Source: Solea solea
Taxonomy: Eukaryota > Chordata > Actinopteri > Pleuronectiformes > Soleidae
Assembly: GCF_958295425.1 (NCBI RefSeq)
Contig: NC_081153.1
Location: 19,525,172-19,589,171 of the forward strand
Direction of reading: 5' to 3'
Length of the DNA stretch: 64,000 nucleotides
Shown: positions 41,655 to 49,699 of the stretch, in pieces
Numbering within the stretch: position 1 is the first letter of the stretch
How the letters are laid out: each line of letters starts with the position of its first letter
Notes under the pieces: generated by a model
What the model saw: the letters and a program-made list of their open reading frames with translations, nothing else
Database searches by the model: none
Told to the model about the DNA's origin: nothing
Translations under genes and position numbers: made by a program

Positions 41655-44600
41655 CTGCCAAATGGGGGAAAAAAAGATGTCTTTAGTTAACTCTGTTAAA
41701 GCCCTCTAGCTTTCTCTTTTCTACCTGCCACCTGTCGTCTCTCCAGCAGCAATGATGGATCTCTTTGTAATGATTCCTGTTTTTTTTTTTTTTTGCCCTG
41801 GCAGTGCTGAAGCACTGTTTTGTGAAACGGAGAACACACACACACACACACTCACACTCACACTCACACCCTCCTATTTTGTCACCACTGTTTCCAGGTG
41901 GGGAAAGCCATGTCGTCCAACGAGAGCGCGGCCTACGAGATCATGAGGTCGCTGGATGTGGACTACGTGCTCATCATCTTCGGAGGCGTCATCGGCTACT
42001 CGGGCGACGACATAAACAAGTTCCTGTGGATGGTGAGGATAGCGGAGGGGGAGCACCCAAAGGACATCAGGGTGAGTGCGAGACGGGGGGGAGTAAAACG
42101 CCGCGTGTTGCAGCAGCTTTTTGTGTAGTAAGCACCTGCTCAGCAGTGAAATCAATGTTTCTTTTTCACTCTTACGTTCCTGTAATGGTCTTGTACTACA
42201 CTGATGTTTGTACCCACTGTAGCTAATTTACCTTTTGACAATTGAGTTTATTAAATCACACCTAAAAGTGTAGCTAATTTATCAAAGCACGATTCTGGTG
42301 ATTATTCATCCTTAAAGGCTTATAAATAGGGTGTTAGAACCTCAACTGCTGTCACACACTTTATCCAAGAAGTCACCACACTATGCTATTTTAGTGCTGG
42401 ACTTAAATGATGATAATAACCTGCATTCTGGAGCAACTGAGTTGAGTTTCTCTCGTGCTCACAGCCACTTAGGAAGATTAACAGCACCATGTATGGTAAA
42501 TAGTGGGTGGACAGTGGTTTATTTTTGCCTTAATTGATATAGTTGTTGTTACTCATTTATGTTCAAGCGCCAGTGCTTATGAGTTAGTCCCATCAAATCC
42601 TCACATTCAGTCTCAGTCCGCCCACCGCCACTTCTTGCTGCCTATTCTGATTCTCTCCATCTCCCGACGCCGTGGACCTCACTGTTGTTCTCTGCTTTCT
42701 TTAGGAGAGCGACTACTTCACGCCACAGGGGGAGTTCAGAGTGGATAAGGCTGGATCACCAACTCTGCTCAACTGCCTCATGTACAAGATGTCCTACTAT
42801 CGATTTGGTGAAATGCAGGTGAGGAGCAGGGAGAAGTGCAACTCAGCACTGACTCACTAATAACCCTTCATGTCTGCATTTATTCAGTAACCTTTCCGTC
42901 TGTGCGAGAGAAAAATGTGGAGTTGTGATCCACTTCGTAGATGCAAACACATTCTGGGATCAGAAATAACAAGCAGCTGTCACTACTGTAGTCGCAAAAC
43001 TTCACGCTACTGTATCTGAAAGCAGAGGAGGCTGACAGACGAGGAGCAGAGCAGGGCTTTAAGAGATGCTGGTGGGATTTCCTGAGGTTTAGACGGCGGT
43101 GAGTCGGAGGACAGAAAGGGATGGAGGAGGAATGTGAAGGATTGGCAGACGCTTTGAAATGTGCCACGGCTTCTCCTGTCCGTTAAGGAGCAGAGCGAGA
43201 TGTGAGGGATTCTCCTGGAACCCGGACAATCGATGCAGACGCTCACAACAATGTCTCAGGTTAAAGACACACAGAAACAAAGTGTTGGTGTCAGGGCTGG
43301 AGATTAGGTTTATTCAAACTGGATGTGACAAGGTGATATAAAGCCTTAGAGGATGTCAGGAGGAGACAAAAAGAAAAACAGTTGAGTTGATGAGGCTGGT
43401 TATAGCAGCAGCCCTGAGAGTACATAATAAATACAATAAATTCATGGTCACAGAAACCTGCACATGTATCTCATTTTCTCCACATTTGAATAGAGTTGAA
43501 AAACACTAATGAATACGTCTTGAGAGACTAAACGTTTGAGGCTAATGATGATCTAATATTTCATACTCGTGTCTCTTCTGGAGGTTCTGTCGACGGGAAA
43601 ATGGAACAGGAGGGAGAGGAAAACGGAAAAGAAAAGCGCCGGGGCAGTGAGGGTGGGGGGGGGGAACACTGGGGCAACGATAGTGTGTGGCTGTTAGAAT
43701 AAAAGGTGACAAGGTCAATCCGATGTGAGAAGGACATGGAGACGGTGGCTGAGGCTGAGGGAGGAGCAGACGGTAACACCGAGAGCAGCAAAACATAAAA
43801 AAACTGTGTGCTTCTATTTAAATAGTTTGTCCTTGTGTGAAATAAGATGACAATAAGATGAGATGATGGTCGACTCTCTTCCTTTTTTAAATGTCTCCTT
43901 TAAAGGACTGTTTCAGTTTTTGCTCATTAGCTTTCCTATCACATCGTTCTTGGTACGATGTGGAATATTTAAGAATGTCAAACTATTCCTCACTTATCTG
44001 CATATCTTTAAAGACTTAAAAAGCTTCACTTCCCTGTATGAAAGTCCTTCAGAATGTTTTTAAGAATTATTTAAATGAATTTATGGCAGTTTTGGCAGAA
44101 TGACAGAAAAGTTGACTAATCCATTTGTGTAGTAATTATTGCAGCTCTAAAAAATCACTTTATCCATCCATCCGTTCTGTTGCGTATCCCCTTTCAGGTC
44201 AAACTGTGTAATTATGTACACATGAATTATGAACCGTGCATTAAATGTCATTCTATATTACATTAAAAGGCCTTTCAAGTCGAATATTGCCTGCAAATGA
44301 GGTCGAATAACAACCCTCCCACATTTCCCAGCTGGACTTCCGGACGCCACCTGGCTTCGACCGCACACGTAACGCCGAGATCGGAAACAAGGACATCAAG
44401 TTCAAGCACCTGGAGGAGGCGTTCACCTCGGAGCACTGGCTGGTCAGGATCTACAAGGTGAAGAACCTGGACAACAGAGAGCCGCTGGACCACAAGCCTC
44501 GCAGCGTCGCGCCCAAGCAGAAGTACACCTCCAAAAAGGTAAGAGGGAAGATAATGGACGACATGAATCATCCGTTTAATGATTCATGTCGCATCCCAAT

Positions 44601-45738
44601 GCCTCGCTGATTCATTTTGTCTCCCACTTTTAAATAGACTCATTTATCATTTAGCAGAGAAGTAAAAGGGCACCGAAAAACAGAAAGAGAAACCTAATCA
44701 TCAAAACCCCATCTTGACTGATTTTTTCCTGACTCCTGGATATTGAAAATCCCACTGAATGTAGTTGAGGATTATCTCAACACTTAACTTTTTGAAACCA
44801 TAATCTTCACATAGTGTCTTTTCACTTGTGTTTCACACACTTCACTTTCCTGAGGCTTCATTTGATTCAAACGCCGTCTTTGAATCTTTCACACTTGGCG
44901 ACTGCACACCGCTGACCAATTAAACTTGATTGGCTACCAGTTACAAAACTTGTTGGTGATGCGATGATTGGGCTGAAAATCACGTTTTAATCAGGCTTCA
45001 GTCGGTTTGACTACAAAAGATTCCAAAAACAACATCACTGACAACAGATTTAACTGCAGAATGACTCATTGTAGGAATATTATGATTTATTGTGTTGCAA
45101 CTAACAATTTATTTTCATAATCGATTAATCAACTACTCGTTTGGTCTGTAAAATGTCAGAAAATGTTGAAAATTGTCGATCAGTGTTAAACAAACCTGGA
45201 AATGATGATTTTCTCCAATTTCTTGTTTTTGTCCACAAACCAAAATGATTCAGTTTTAATGATCAAACCAGAAAATATTCACATTTAAGAAGCTGAAAAA
45301 TCAGAAAGCTTATTTTAATTATTAAAAGAAAACACTCAAACTGATTCATCAATTATCAAAGTAATTGACAATTAATTCAGTAGTTGATTAATAATTGAAT
45401 GCTATCATATAAGGTGATATCAGACCACAGTGAATTGATTATATATCAGGGTTTAGACATTAAAAACTCAAGGACCAAGCCCACACATCATGGCCATGAG
45501 TCAGGGTTTGTTTTTACCTTTTAAAGTCAATAATGATTCATTATAGTCCTTAAACTGTGATTAATCTCCAGTTATGTCATAAAACTTGATCAAATCTATA
45601 TCAGTTGCAGGTTGTTGTTGTTGTTTTGTGTTAATTGTTGTTTTTTCCTTCTTTTTTAATCAGACCGCCAAGAGAAAGCGAGGACACATCAAGAACAAGT
45701 TTGTCCTGAGGAAAGGCAAGAAACTACAAAAGAAATAA
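4553..45738 (+). CDS. stt3b: STT3B, oligosaccharyltransferase catalytic subunit (exons 2-16; 5' partial)
   Basis: Catalytic subunit of the ER-membrane oligosaccharyltransferase; it moves the lipid-linked glycan onto Asn of N-X-S/T sequons. The STT3B form is known to work largely after translocation and on sites skipped by STT3A. The CDS joins 4553-4661, 12737-13024, 22302-22367, 28381-28480, 29950-30048, 31593-31739, 35158-35206, 35747-35901, 38264-38475, 40267-40454, 41220-41391, 41898-42071, 42705-42818, 44332-44538 and 45664-45738. All introns are GT-AG and phases agree; 2155 nt give about 717 residues. Motifs seen: DNE in exon 3, SVSE in exon 9, WWDYG in exon 12, DxxKxxxM in exon 13. The acidic SSDEDDKR stretch and the Lys/Arg-rich C-terminus are STT3B traits absent from STT3A. 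Exon 1, about 100 residues in the human protein, is missing and lies upstream. No internal stop or frameshift was seen. Confidence 0.96.
7175..7256. repeat. (TA)n microsatellite
   Basis: 41 perfect TA units nested inside the hAT element at 6977-7836. Confidence 0.98.
7257..7384 (-). pseudogene. BED-finger-type hAT transposase N-terminus, frameshifted
   Basis: Minus strand opens ATG (7384-7382) with [20 protein letters not shown]. After a 10-A run (7304-7313) the sense continues in another frame as [15 protein letters not shown], the VWxYFGF signature at the start of BED fingers in hAT transposases and ZBED proteins. The zinc-binding Cys and His and everything after are replaced by the TA repeat. 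Confidence 0.65.
10850..11560. other. Complex non-repetitive block in STT3B intron 2, possible regulatory element
   Basis: Higher sequence complexity than its surroundings, with no microsatellite or element ends, and several TAAT homeodomain-type cores (GCTAATAATTAC, GGCTAATTAGAG). It looks like a conserved non-coding element, but conservation cannot be judged here. No coding frame. Confidence 0.25.
12010..12260. repeat. Degraded interspersed repeat
   Basis: Contains GTCGACCAATATTG, GGCTGATGTTGAT and GACAATTGGCCCATATAT, words of a common teleost DNA element with CCGATATTGG repeats. Ends are not defined. Confidence 0.35.
12737..13024 (+). CDS. stt3b: STT3B exon 3
   Basis: The largest exon of the gene here: 96 codons from [11 protein letters not shown] to TYYLW. 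It carries several membrane segments and the DNE motif (Asp 12974-12976, Glu 12980-12982), the second metal-binding/catalytic motif of eukaryotic STT3 proteins, within [14 protein letters not shown]. The acceptor follows a CT-repeat polypyrimidine tract (12702-12730); donor is gtacgt. Confidence 0.97.
15241..15327. repeat. AT-rich / (TA)n tract
   Basis: Imperfect TATATTTA and TA runs forming a continuous 87-bp A+T block in intron 3. Confidence 0.9.
16397..16635. mobile_element. MITE-like element, TAGGGCTGCA family (degraded)
   Basis: Shares with the copies at 22647 and 45096 the order: GGCTGC start, GATTATTTTCATAGTCAAT, TTGTCCACAAACCAAAA, TTCAGTTTT, then an AATTGATC-type tail. Plus orientation. 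No target duplication found. Confidence 0.55.
18700..18790. repeat. Fragment of interspersed repeat
   Basis: GTCCTTGAAAAGTCCTTGAA followed by GGAACCCTGA is a phrase I recognise from teleost interspersed DNA. Only a fragment, with undefined ends. Confidence 0.35.
20296..20843 (+). mobile_element. hAT-derived MITE, 548 bp, perfect 8-bp target duplication
   Basis: Left end TAGTGTTGTAGTC; complement of right end TAGTGATGTAGTC (12 of 13 identical). Bounded by the perfect direct repeat CCTCAGAC at 20288-20295 and 20844-20851. Subterminal repeats of TTGGTCTCG / GGTCTCGGC type lie at both ends. The interior keeps a BED-finger-like coding start at 20641, so this is an internally deleted derivative of a full hAT transposon. 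Confidence 0.88.
20641..20763 (+). pseudogene. Truncated hAT transposase N-terminus (BED-like, CxxC)
   Basis: ATG at 20641 opens [20 protein letters not shown] followed by [16 protein letters not shown]. The SATCKFC segment is the first Cys pair of a BED-type zinc finger. After about 20760 the frame runs into the element's own terminal repeats (VLVLSWSRY...), so the deletion falls just after the CxxC. Confidence 0.6.
22302..22367 (+). CDS. stt3b: STT3B exon 4
   Basis: A 22-codon exon, [11 protein letters not shown]...LSYFYM, in phase with both neighbours. Acceptor ...ttgcag, donor gtaaga. It covers a short loop and a membrane segment. Its middle (AIGCCL) is the variable part compared with the human protein. 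Confidence 0.96.
22368..28380 (+). other. STT3B intron 4
   Basis: 6.0-kb intron with a MITE-like copy (22647-22831), short TG and CA repeats (23490s, 25635s), purine-rich low complexity (23620-23830) and no recognised exon. Confidence 0.9.
22647..22831 (+). mobile_element. MITE-like element, TAGGGCTGCA family, 185 bp
   Basis: Begins TGGAGCTGCAGCTAACGATT and ends in a sequence whose complement is TAGAGCTGAAACAATTAC. Direct repeats CTTAGTAT (22639-22646) and CATAGTAT (22832-22839) match 7 of 8. The interior is full of ATCGATTAAT-type words and the phrase CAGTGTTTGTCAAACCTGG shared with other copies. Confidence 0.75.
28381..28480 (+). CDS. stt3b: STT3B exon 5
   Basis: 33 codons plus one base, [20 protein letters not shown]...SRRVYI. 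Acceptor ...ttctag, donor gtaaga. Encodes a hydrophobic membrane segment followed by a basic cytosolic or luminal turn. Confidence 0.97.
28481..29949 (+). other. STT3B intron 5
   Basis: 1.5-kb intron. CT repeats at 28867-28902 and 29473-29499; otherwise unique sequence of fairly high complexity with no recognised exon. Confidence 0.85.
29950..30048 (+). CDS. stt3b: STT3B exon 6
   Basis: Completes an Ala codon, then [20 protein letters not shown] followed by [12 protein letters not shown]. The region through SEHMAA is strongly conserved in STT3 proteins. Acceptor ...cacag, donor gtaggt. Confidence 0.97.
30049..31592 (+). other. STT3B intron 6
   Basis: 1.5-kb intron with a compound TG/TA microsatellite (30258-30371). 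No recognised exon; the 69-82-residue frames here show no family features. Confidence 0.85.
30258..30371. repeat. Compound (TG)n/(TA)n microsatellite
   Basis: TG run followed by alternating TATG, TA and TGTATA blocks over 114 bp in intron 6. Confidence 0.95.
31593..31739 (+). CDS. stt3b: STT3B exon 7
   Basis: Encodes [19 protein letters not shown]...[15 protein letters not shown], then the segment [12 protein letters not shown]. Acceptor ...ctctcag. The donor is gtctgt, weaker than the gtaag/gtgag sites elsewhere in the gene, but the phase requires it. Confidence 0.96.
31740..35157 (+). other. STT3B intron 7
   Basis: 3.4-kb intron. Only short low-complexity runs (CT run about 35020-35046) and no defined element or exon seen. 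Confidence 0.85.
35158..35206 (+). CDS. stt3b: STT3B exon 8
   Basis: A 49-nt exon, (G)[15 protein letters not shown](G), short enough to be missed by ORF scans. Acceptor ...tctag, donor gtgagt. The SGRFYSLWD segment is conserved in STT3 and leads into the flexible external loop EL5 of the next exon. Confidence 0.96.
35207..35746 (+). other. STT3B intron 8
   Basis: 540-bp intron. Contains a C-rich run (about 35398-35415) and a CCCT-repeat tract (35689-35738) acting as the polypyrimidine tract before exon 9. Confidence 0.88.
35747..35901 (+). CDS. stt3b: STT3B exon 9 (SVSE loop)
   Basis: Encodes [20 protein letters not shown] then [21 protein letters not shown] and [14 protein letters not shown] (35778-35789) is the eukaryotic form of the external-loop motif that contacts substrate and catalytic metal. 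The acceptor is preceded by a CCCT-rich tract; donor is gtagga. Confidence 0.97.
35902..38263 (+). other. STT3B intron 9
   Basis: 2.4-kb intron. A T20 run near 36508-36527, an ATT run near 36740, and a possible DNA-element end GGGGTGTCACGATTTGGTTC near 36899. No recognised exon. Confidence 0.85.
38264..38475 (+). CDS. stt3b: STT3B exon 10
   Basis: 70 codons from (V)[21 protein letters not shown], through membrane segments, to the cytosolic acidic stretch [18 protein letters not shown]. That acidic insert is present in STT3B and absent from STT3A, so it helps to assign the paralogue. Acceptor ...cacag, donor gtcagg. Confidence 0.97.
38618..38986. repeat. Minisatellite, 16 copies of a 22-24-bp unit
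   Basis: Tandem units with core TATTTAGTGTAGTTGCACAC. Units differ mainly in T number at the start (TTT to TTTTT), in G or T before TTTATTT, and in scattered changes (GTAGATG, GTAGCTG, GCGCAC). It begins about 140 bp after the exon 10 donor. No spacers, so not a CRISPR array. Confidence 0.98.
39227..39248. repeat. Poly(A) run, 22 bp
   Basis: Uninterrupted A22 in intron 10. Confidence 0.95.
39640..40005. repeat. Possible interspersed repeat fragment
   Basis: G-rich block with ACAGACAGACAGAAGCC, TGATTGCAGGAGATGAGGAG and CACCTGTGATCACAGGTGAG, phrases that recur in teleost repeats as I recall them. No terminal repeats or coding sequence defined. Confidence 0.3.
40267..40454 (+). CDS. stt3b: STT3B exon 11
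   Basis: 62 codons plus two bases: [20 protein letters not shown] then [19 protein letters not shown], the last membrane segment, and [20 protein letters not shown] at the start of the luminal C-terminal domain. Acceptor ...ctgcag; donor gtacag, only about 10 bp upstream of a CA repeat. Confidence 0.97.
40455..41219 (+). other. STT3B intron 11
   Basis: 765-bp intron with a CA repeat (40464-40489) directly behind the donor and a compound GTGC/TG repeat (40617-40666). The rest shows nothing recognisable. Confidence 0.88.
40617..40666. repeat. Compound (TGCG)n(TG)n microsatellite
   Basis: Four GTGC units running into a perfect TG tract. Confidence 0.93.
41220..41391 (+). CDS. stt3b: STT3B exon 12 (WWDYG)
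   Basis: Encodes [19 protein letters not shown]...[20 protein letters not shown] and [17 protein letters not shown] (41302-41316) forms the pocket that reads the +2 Ser/Thr of the acceptor sequon. NRT, NNT and NNS are potential N-glycosylation sites in the protein itself, as in human STT3B. Acceptor ...gttag, donor gtgagt. Confidence 0.98.
41392..41897 (+). other. STT3B intron 12
   Basis: 506-bp intron with a TG repeat (about 41628-41654), a poly-T run (about 41780-41794) and a CA/CTCACA repeat (41831-41868) about 30 bp before the exon 13 acceptor. Confidence 0.85.
41898..42071 (+). CDS. stt3b: STT3B exon 13 (DK motif)
   Basis: 58 codons, [16 protein letters not shown]...[19 protein letters not shown]...[14 protein letters not shown] (42009-42032) fits the DxxKxxxM/I motif of eukaryotic STT3 that completes the sequon-binding pocket. 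NES is a further possible glycosylation site. Acceptor ...tccag, about 30 bp downstream of a CA-rich tract. Confidence 0.97.
42072..42704 (+). other. STT3B intron 13
   Basis: 633-bp intron; nothing recognisable. Confidence 0.85.
42705..42818 (+). CDS. stt3b: STT3B exon 14
   Basis: 38 codons, [20 protein letters not shown] then [18 protein letters not shown]. Part of the luminal C-terminal domain. Acceptor ...tttag, donor gtgagg. Confidence 0.97.
42819..44331 (+). other. STT3B intron 14
   Basis: 1.5-kb intron. A purine-rich stretch (43590-43790) with a G run, and a short tail fragment of the TAGGGCTGCA MITE family near 44100-44152 (GTTGACTAATCC...ATTGCAGCTCTA). Confidence 0.8.
44332..44538 (+). 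CDS. stt3b: STT3B exon 15
   Basis: 69 codons, [20 protein letters not shown], then [20 protein letters not shown] and a basic tail [16 protein letters not shown]. The basic tail beyond RIYKV is the STT3B-specific C-terminal extension. Donor gtaaga. Coding GC is clearly higher than the flanking introns. Confidence 0.97.
44539..45663 (+). other. STT3B intron 15
   Basis: 1.1-kb intron largely occupied by a MITE-like copy (45096-45400) with GTT repeats near the acceptor. Confidence 0.85.
45096..45400 (+). mobile_element. MITE-like element, TAGGGCTGCA family (longest copy)
   Basis: TTGCAACTAACAATTTATTT, TCATAATCGATTAATCAAC, GTAAAATGTCAGAAAATG, TTGTCCACAAACCAAAATG, then AATATTCACATTTAAGAAG and a tail of AATTGATT-type words. 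It shows the full internal order of the family; terminal GGGCT letters and target duplication are eroded. Confidence 0.75.
45664..45738 (+). CDS. stt3b: STT3B exon 16, C-terminus and stop
   Basis: 24 codons and [23 protein letters not shown] followed by LQKK. Highly basic tail. It ends two residues earlier than the human protein as I recall it (which ends in SKKTV). Acceptor ...aatcag after a T-rich tract. Confidence 0.95.
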   Translation, partial: TAKRKRGHIKNKFVLRKGKKLQKK

Positions 45739-46086
45739 CACCATGGTGCTGATGATGGACTCCTCTAGGAAAACAAACCTCCAACCACCAATGAAGAAGA
45801 ACACGGCGGGCTGTTTCTGTGGCTCTCGTTCTCCAGAGCGTCTCATTAGAGCGCCCCCATGTGTTGAGGAATTTGAAGTGTCATATCTGGCTCGTTCCAG
45901 AACTATTGTCCGTTTTATTCTGAGGACTGCTGTCTTGCTTTTTTCCCCCCTTCTCTCCCTGTTTTTTTGTTTTCTGTAACATTTTTTTAACTTTGTACTT
46001 GAATGTGTGGCGAGGTACAGGGCTGCTCTACTCTACTTGGTTTTTGGTGTCTGTTGATTTTTTCGGTACGTGAATTAACTGCTTAT

Positions 46087-46119
<33 letters not shown>

Positions 46120-46745
46120 GGGGGTTTGGGTGAAAGGGAAGCGAGAGGAAAAATAAGAACATTTGCACCAAAGACCCATCGACCTTGTTCCGCGGCACAT
46201 GTGGACTTCCTGCTGAGAGTGAGGAGGTTCAGGAGTGAAAGCTGAGGACTCTGTTCCTGACGCGTGTACAGAGGAGAGTATGCGGCATGGAGGAACGTTA
46301 CCGTCGAGGCACAGTTCATCTGTAATGTTCGTCTTTATTTTTCAACTGATTCGTTAGAGAAAAAAAAAAAAAGAATTGGCCTAATGTGTAAATATGTGAT
46401 GTAAAGAAAATGTCTAAAAGGATGATAATATATTGGATTTACTGTGGTGATTTTTAAATATGCAGTTTTTTCCTCTTCATTTCTTTACGTGATTGTTTAG
46501 TTTTTTTTCTCCTCTCTTCGTTTTTGTACGACAGCAGATAGAACAGTGAATGCAATAACTTGTACAGAGGGGCTCGACATTTCTGTTGAACGAGTGAATG
46601 TGAATTATTTTTTTTACAAAGTTCAAACGTTTCTTTTTTCATGGATTGCGTAGATTGTAAATTTCTGCTGCTAGGATTTAAAAGACGGAAGCAAAGCAAC
46701 TCAGTGTAAAAAGTAGTGATAATAAATGAGGGTCTGAGGGAACTC
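45739..46745 (+). other. stt3b: STT3B 3' UTR (likely proximal form)
   Basis: Runs from the stop codon to just past AATAAA at 46721-46726. It holds a TG repeat (46089-46117) and several T-rich tracts. The end is inferred from the hexamer alone. A second AATAAA at 48298-48303 could serve a longer transcript. Confidence 0.55.
46721..46726 (+). terminator. Candidate poly(A) signal of STT3B (proximal)
   Basis: Canonical AATAAA about 1 kb after the STT3B stop, followed by GT-rich sequence (gagggtctgaggg). Confidence 0.5.
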
Positions 46746-48015
46746 TCCAGGCGAGCGAGCAAAGCTTTAGTGCCTCATCACTGGTCTTCATCACCTCGTT
46801 GATTTGTGTCGGTCTATACCTACGTTCTGTTCAGCTCATCAGCCGCATCGATGCGGGCGGCCTGGGTGCATGGACCGGGCCGAGGCGGGCCGATGCGGTC
46901 CGAGCTAGACTGTTGAAATGTGAAGAGGTGTTTAAAGTCAGGGAGGATCTGACTCGGCTCAGAAAACTTCCATCACTGTGTGGAACGTAAAGATGCTCCA
47001 CACCTGTGTCCCAACCCCACACTGCATGCAAGTCTTAAAAGGTAACGAGTGTGTAGCTAAGTCACGTTGCTGTTGGAACCAACTGTATTAAAAATGTCAA
47101 AAAATAGCAAATATCCTATTTCTCAAAGTCCTCTGTGATGTGTTTATGTCTCATCTTTGCCTGAGGAGCAGTTTAAGAAAAAAAAAAAATGAAATTGACT
47201 GGAAAAAATAGTCAAAAGGTCAGAACGAGTTCTTTTTCCCCTCATCATTCATTCATGATTATTGGATGATGAAAAAACTCCAACAAAACCATTTATTGAG
47301 TAAATCTCGTGTGTTGATGTAAAAAGAAAACAAGCCTTGAATGATGTTTGAGTAATGATTGCTTTAGTTGTGTCGGTGAACTGTTAACATGTGGACTGTG
47401 AGTTGGGACACAGCTGTAATCAGCAGTAACATGTGACTTCTGCACTGTTCTTTATCTCCATGTTCCGCTTAGTTCAACACTAAAGGAGTTTCTGTGCGTG
47501 CACGCTTGGGCTAATTTGATTTGTTATCAAGTAAATGACACATGAAAAGACTAACATATCATACAGACATTACTTTTTTGTCCCCTCTCATCGGGAAGTG
47601 ACCGTTTGCTCTCAGAGACGACGCGTCACCATTCCACGGTCACGTTTCAGGCTCTTATGCTCTTTGAGTTCTCATTCATCAGGAGGAGAACATTGAGACT
47701 TGCAGTTTGTCACCTTCTATTTTTTGGTTGTTTTTTTTTTAAGAAGGAACAGTGGGAGTTTCCTTTGGTCTGTTAAGTTTCCCGTGTCCCTCAGTCGCTC
47801 AGTGCTTCTCTGTCACTCTTGAGTTGGATGCAGTCCCCTCCCCCGCTTCTCTGCTCACCCTCAAAGTTTACATTTTTACATTTGTCGTTCTGTTCGGCCA
47901 TCTTTAAATATACACTTCAATGAAAACGTGTGTAAGTTGTTGTTATTGACGTCGTCTCCTCATCATTTGGCCGGAGCCGTGTGTTTGCATTGTTTTGTGT
48001 TTTTCTTCCTGTGCA

Positions 48016-48089
48016 GATCTGGATTTTAAAGCTGGGGAAGACCAAGTGGACCGATCTGGATTTTAAAGCAGGGGAAGACCAAGTGGACC
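48016..48089. repeat. 37-bp tandem duplication
   Basis: Two adjacent 37-bp copies beginning GATCTGGATTTTAAAGC and ending GAAGACCAAGTGGACC, differing at one base (T/A). A 37-bp period breaks any reading frame, so it is probably non-coding. Confidence 0.97.
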
Positions 48090-48297
48090 ACTTGATGGCA
48101 GCATTAGCCTTTGAATGAAGATGGTTTCCCTCTGAGTCGGCAACAGTATGTACAGAAAGTGGTGTACTGCACAGTTTGGGAAGCATGCTCTCGTGTGGGT
48201 GATGTCATAGTACAACCTTCCTTTGTGTTTTAATTCTTCTTGCTAAAAGCTCCTGAAACACTGTTTCCTCTTGAAACCCAGTGAAGCTTCACCATTG

Positions 48298-48303
48298 AAT
48301 AAA
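48298..48303 (+). terminator. Candidate distal poly(A) signal of STT3B
   Basis: Second plus-strand AATAAA, 2.56 kb after the stop and followed by a TG-containing stretch. It lies just before a degraded interspersed repeat, so it may be fortuitous. Confidence 0.3.
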
Positions 48304-48318
48304 ATATATTGTTGCTGG

Positions 48319-48545
48319 TGCCAATCCCAGTCGGCAGTGTACACCCTGGACATGTGACCAGTCCATCACAGGGACAAACAACCATTCAGTCTCACATACA
48401 CGGTTAATTTAGAGTGTCCAATTTGCCTAATCCCCAAATCTGTATGTTTTTGGACCGTGGGAGGGAACCAGAGAGAAGAACATGCAAACTCCAAGCATAA
48501 AGACCTTGTTCCAACCAGGCCGTGAACCCGGGTCTTGCTTCAAAG
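48319..48545 (-). mobile_element. Degraded SINE-like / tRNA-derived interspersed repeat
   Basis: Carries phrases of a widespread fish repeat: GTGTACACCCTGGACATGTG, GACCAGTCCATCACAGGGAC, TTTGGACCGTGGGAGGGAAC, ACATGCAAACTCCAAGCA. Near its right end the complement CCCGGGTTCACGGCC resembles a tRNA B box, which suggests minus orientation. No intact tRNA fold. Confidence 0.55.
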
Positions 48546-49369
48546 GCAATATACTTGCAATAAACATGTGAGTATAATCCACTTCTGCCAATAAACCCTC
48601 TTAAATGTCACATACTGAACCTTTAATTCCGACAGTTAATCTTAAAATGTGGTATAATTTGATTTCTTATTATTTTCTTTATCCCTGAACACAAATATAT
48701 TCCATTTATTCTAATTGTGTAACAAAAAATTTTTTATTTACATATTAAGGGTTTGCTGGCTGGAACCACATTTTTGATTGACCAGTTCTGATAAGCATGA
48801 CTATTAGTATTATTAGTAACTATTAGTAAGTATTATTAACAATACAGCAATTATCATAATGTCTTAATGCATCATTACATCATTATCTCTTTGTTATCGT
48901 CTAATTGATTATCTAATTAAAATGTAGGAGTGGCTTAAACTAGCAACTCATTAGTTACAATCATTTTCATTTGTCATAAATTGAAGATAAAATAATTTTA
49001 CTCAATATTTTGTACACTAGCTTCTTGTATGGGATGTTTTTGTTTCTTTTCATTACTCCAGAATGAGCCTTTTATATTTATTTTTATATCAGAATCCGGG
49101 TCAGCTCTACAATGGTGGCCATTTTTGACCACCAGGTTTTTAGAATAGCTTCCAGTTTTACAAACTGAACATCATTAAGTTTTTTAATTTATTACATTAA
49201 GATTTAATGTAATAAATGTTCTGAAATTTTACACACCATACCTTTGAATAGGTAGTAATTAGAGCAGAGTTACTGAAGAAATTACTTTTAAAATGTTGTG
49301 TCCTTTATTTAACCTTCTGAAGATAGTAGATAGTATCTGCGTTAGCATAATGGCTAGCTTGTATTTAGA

Positions 49370-49526
49370 AAATCTTGTCAGTGTTTCTCAAACCTGTAAA
49401 TGATTCTTGTCTTGTCTTGTTTTGTTTTGCTGAAAAAAATCACAAACTTTATTTAATAATGAAGAAAAATCCTCAAACTGTTCTTACTAATCGATTATCA
49501 AAATACGAGTCATTGTTTCAGCCCTA
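49370..49526 (+). mobile_element. MITE-like element, TAGGGCTGCA family, 3' portion
   Basis: CAGTGTTTCTCAAACCTG through AATCGATTATCAAAATACGA to a TTTCAGCCCTA end. The 5' half is missing or unrecognisable. Confidence 0.55.
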
Positions 49527-49699
49527 GTATAAACTCTTGTTCAGAATTAGGATTAGATAATCCATGCTGAAGTCACTCAGCAGTTTGGATGAAAACACTG
49601 AGTTTATAATTCAAAGTGTGTGAAGGTGAAGTTTCAGTGTATTGTACATCATTTTTACAGGAATCATTATGAGCTGAAATCATTTTTAAAAACATACAA

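Larger units (their letters stand above)
46746..49699. other. Region between the STT3B and OSBPL10 3' ends
   Basis: Tail-to-tail intergenic space, or distal UTR if the 48298 signal is used. It holds a 37-bp tandem duplication (48016-48089), a degraded SINE-like repeat (48319-48545) and a MITE tail (49370-49526). No further gene seen. Confidence 0.7.

Noticed and set aside
48500..48545. Possible tRNA gene on the minus strand
   Set aside because: Only a B-box-like phrase is present; no A box at the right distance and no cloverleaf. It belongs to a degraded SINE-like repeat.
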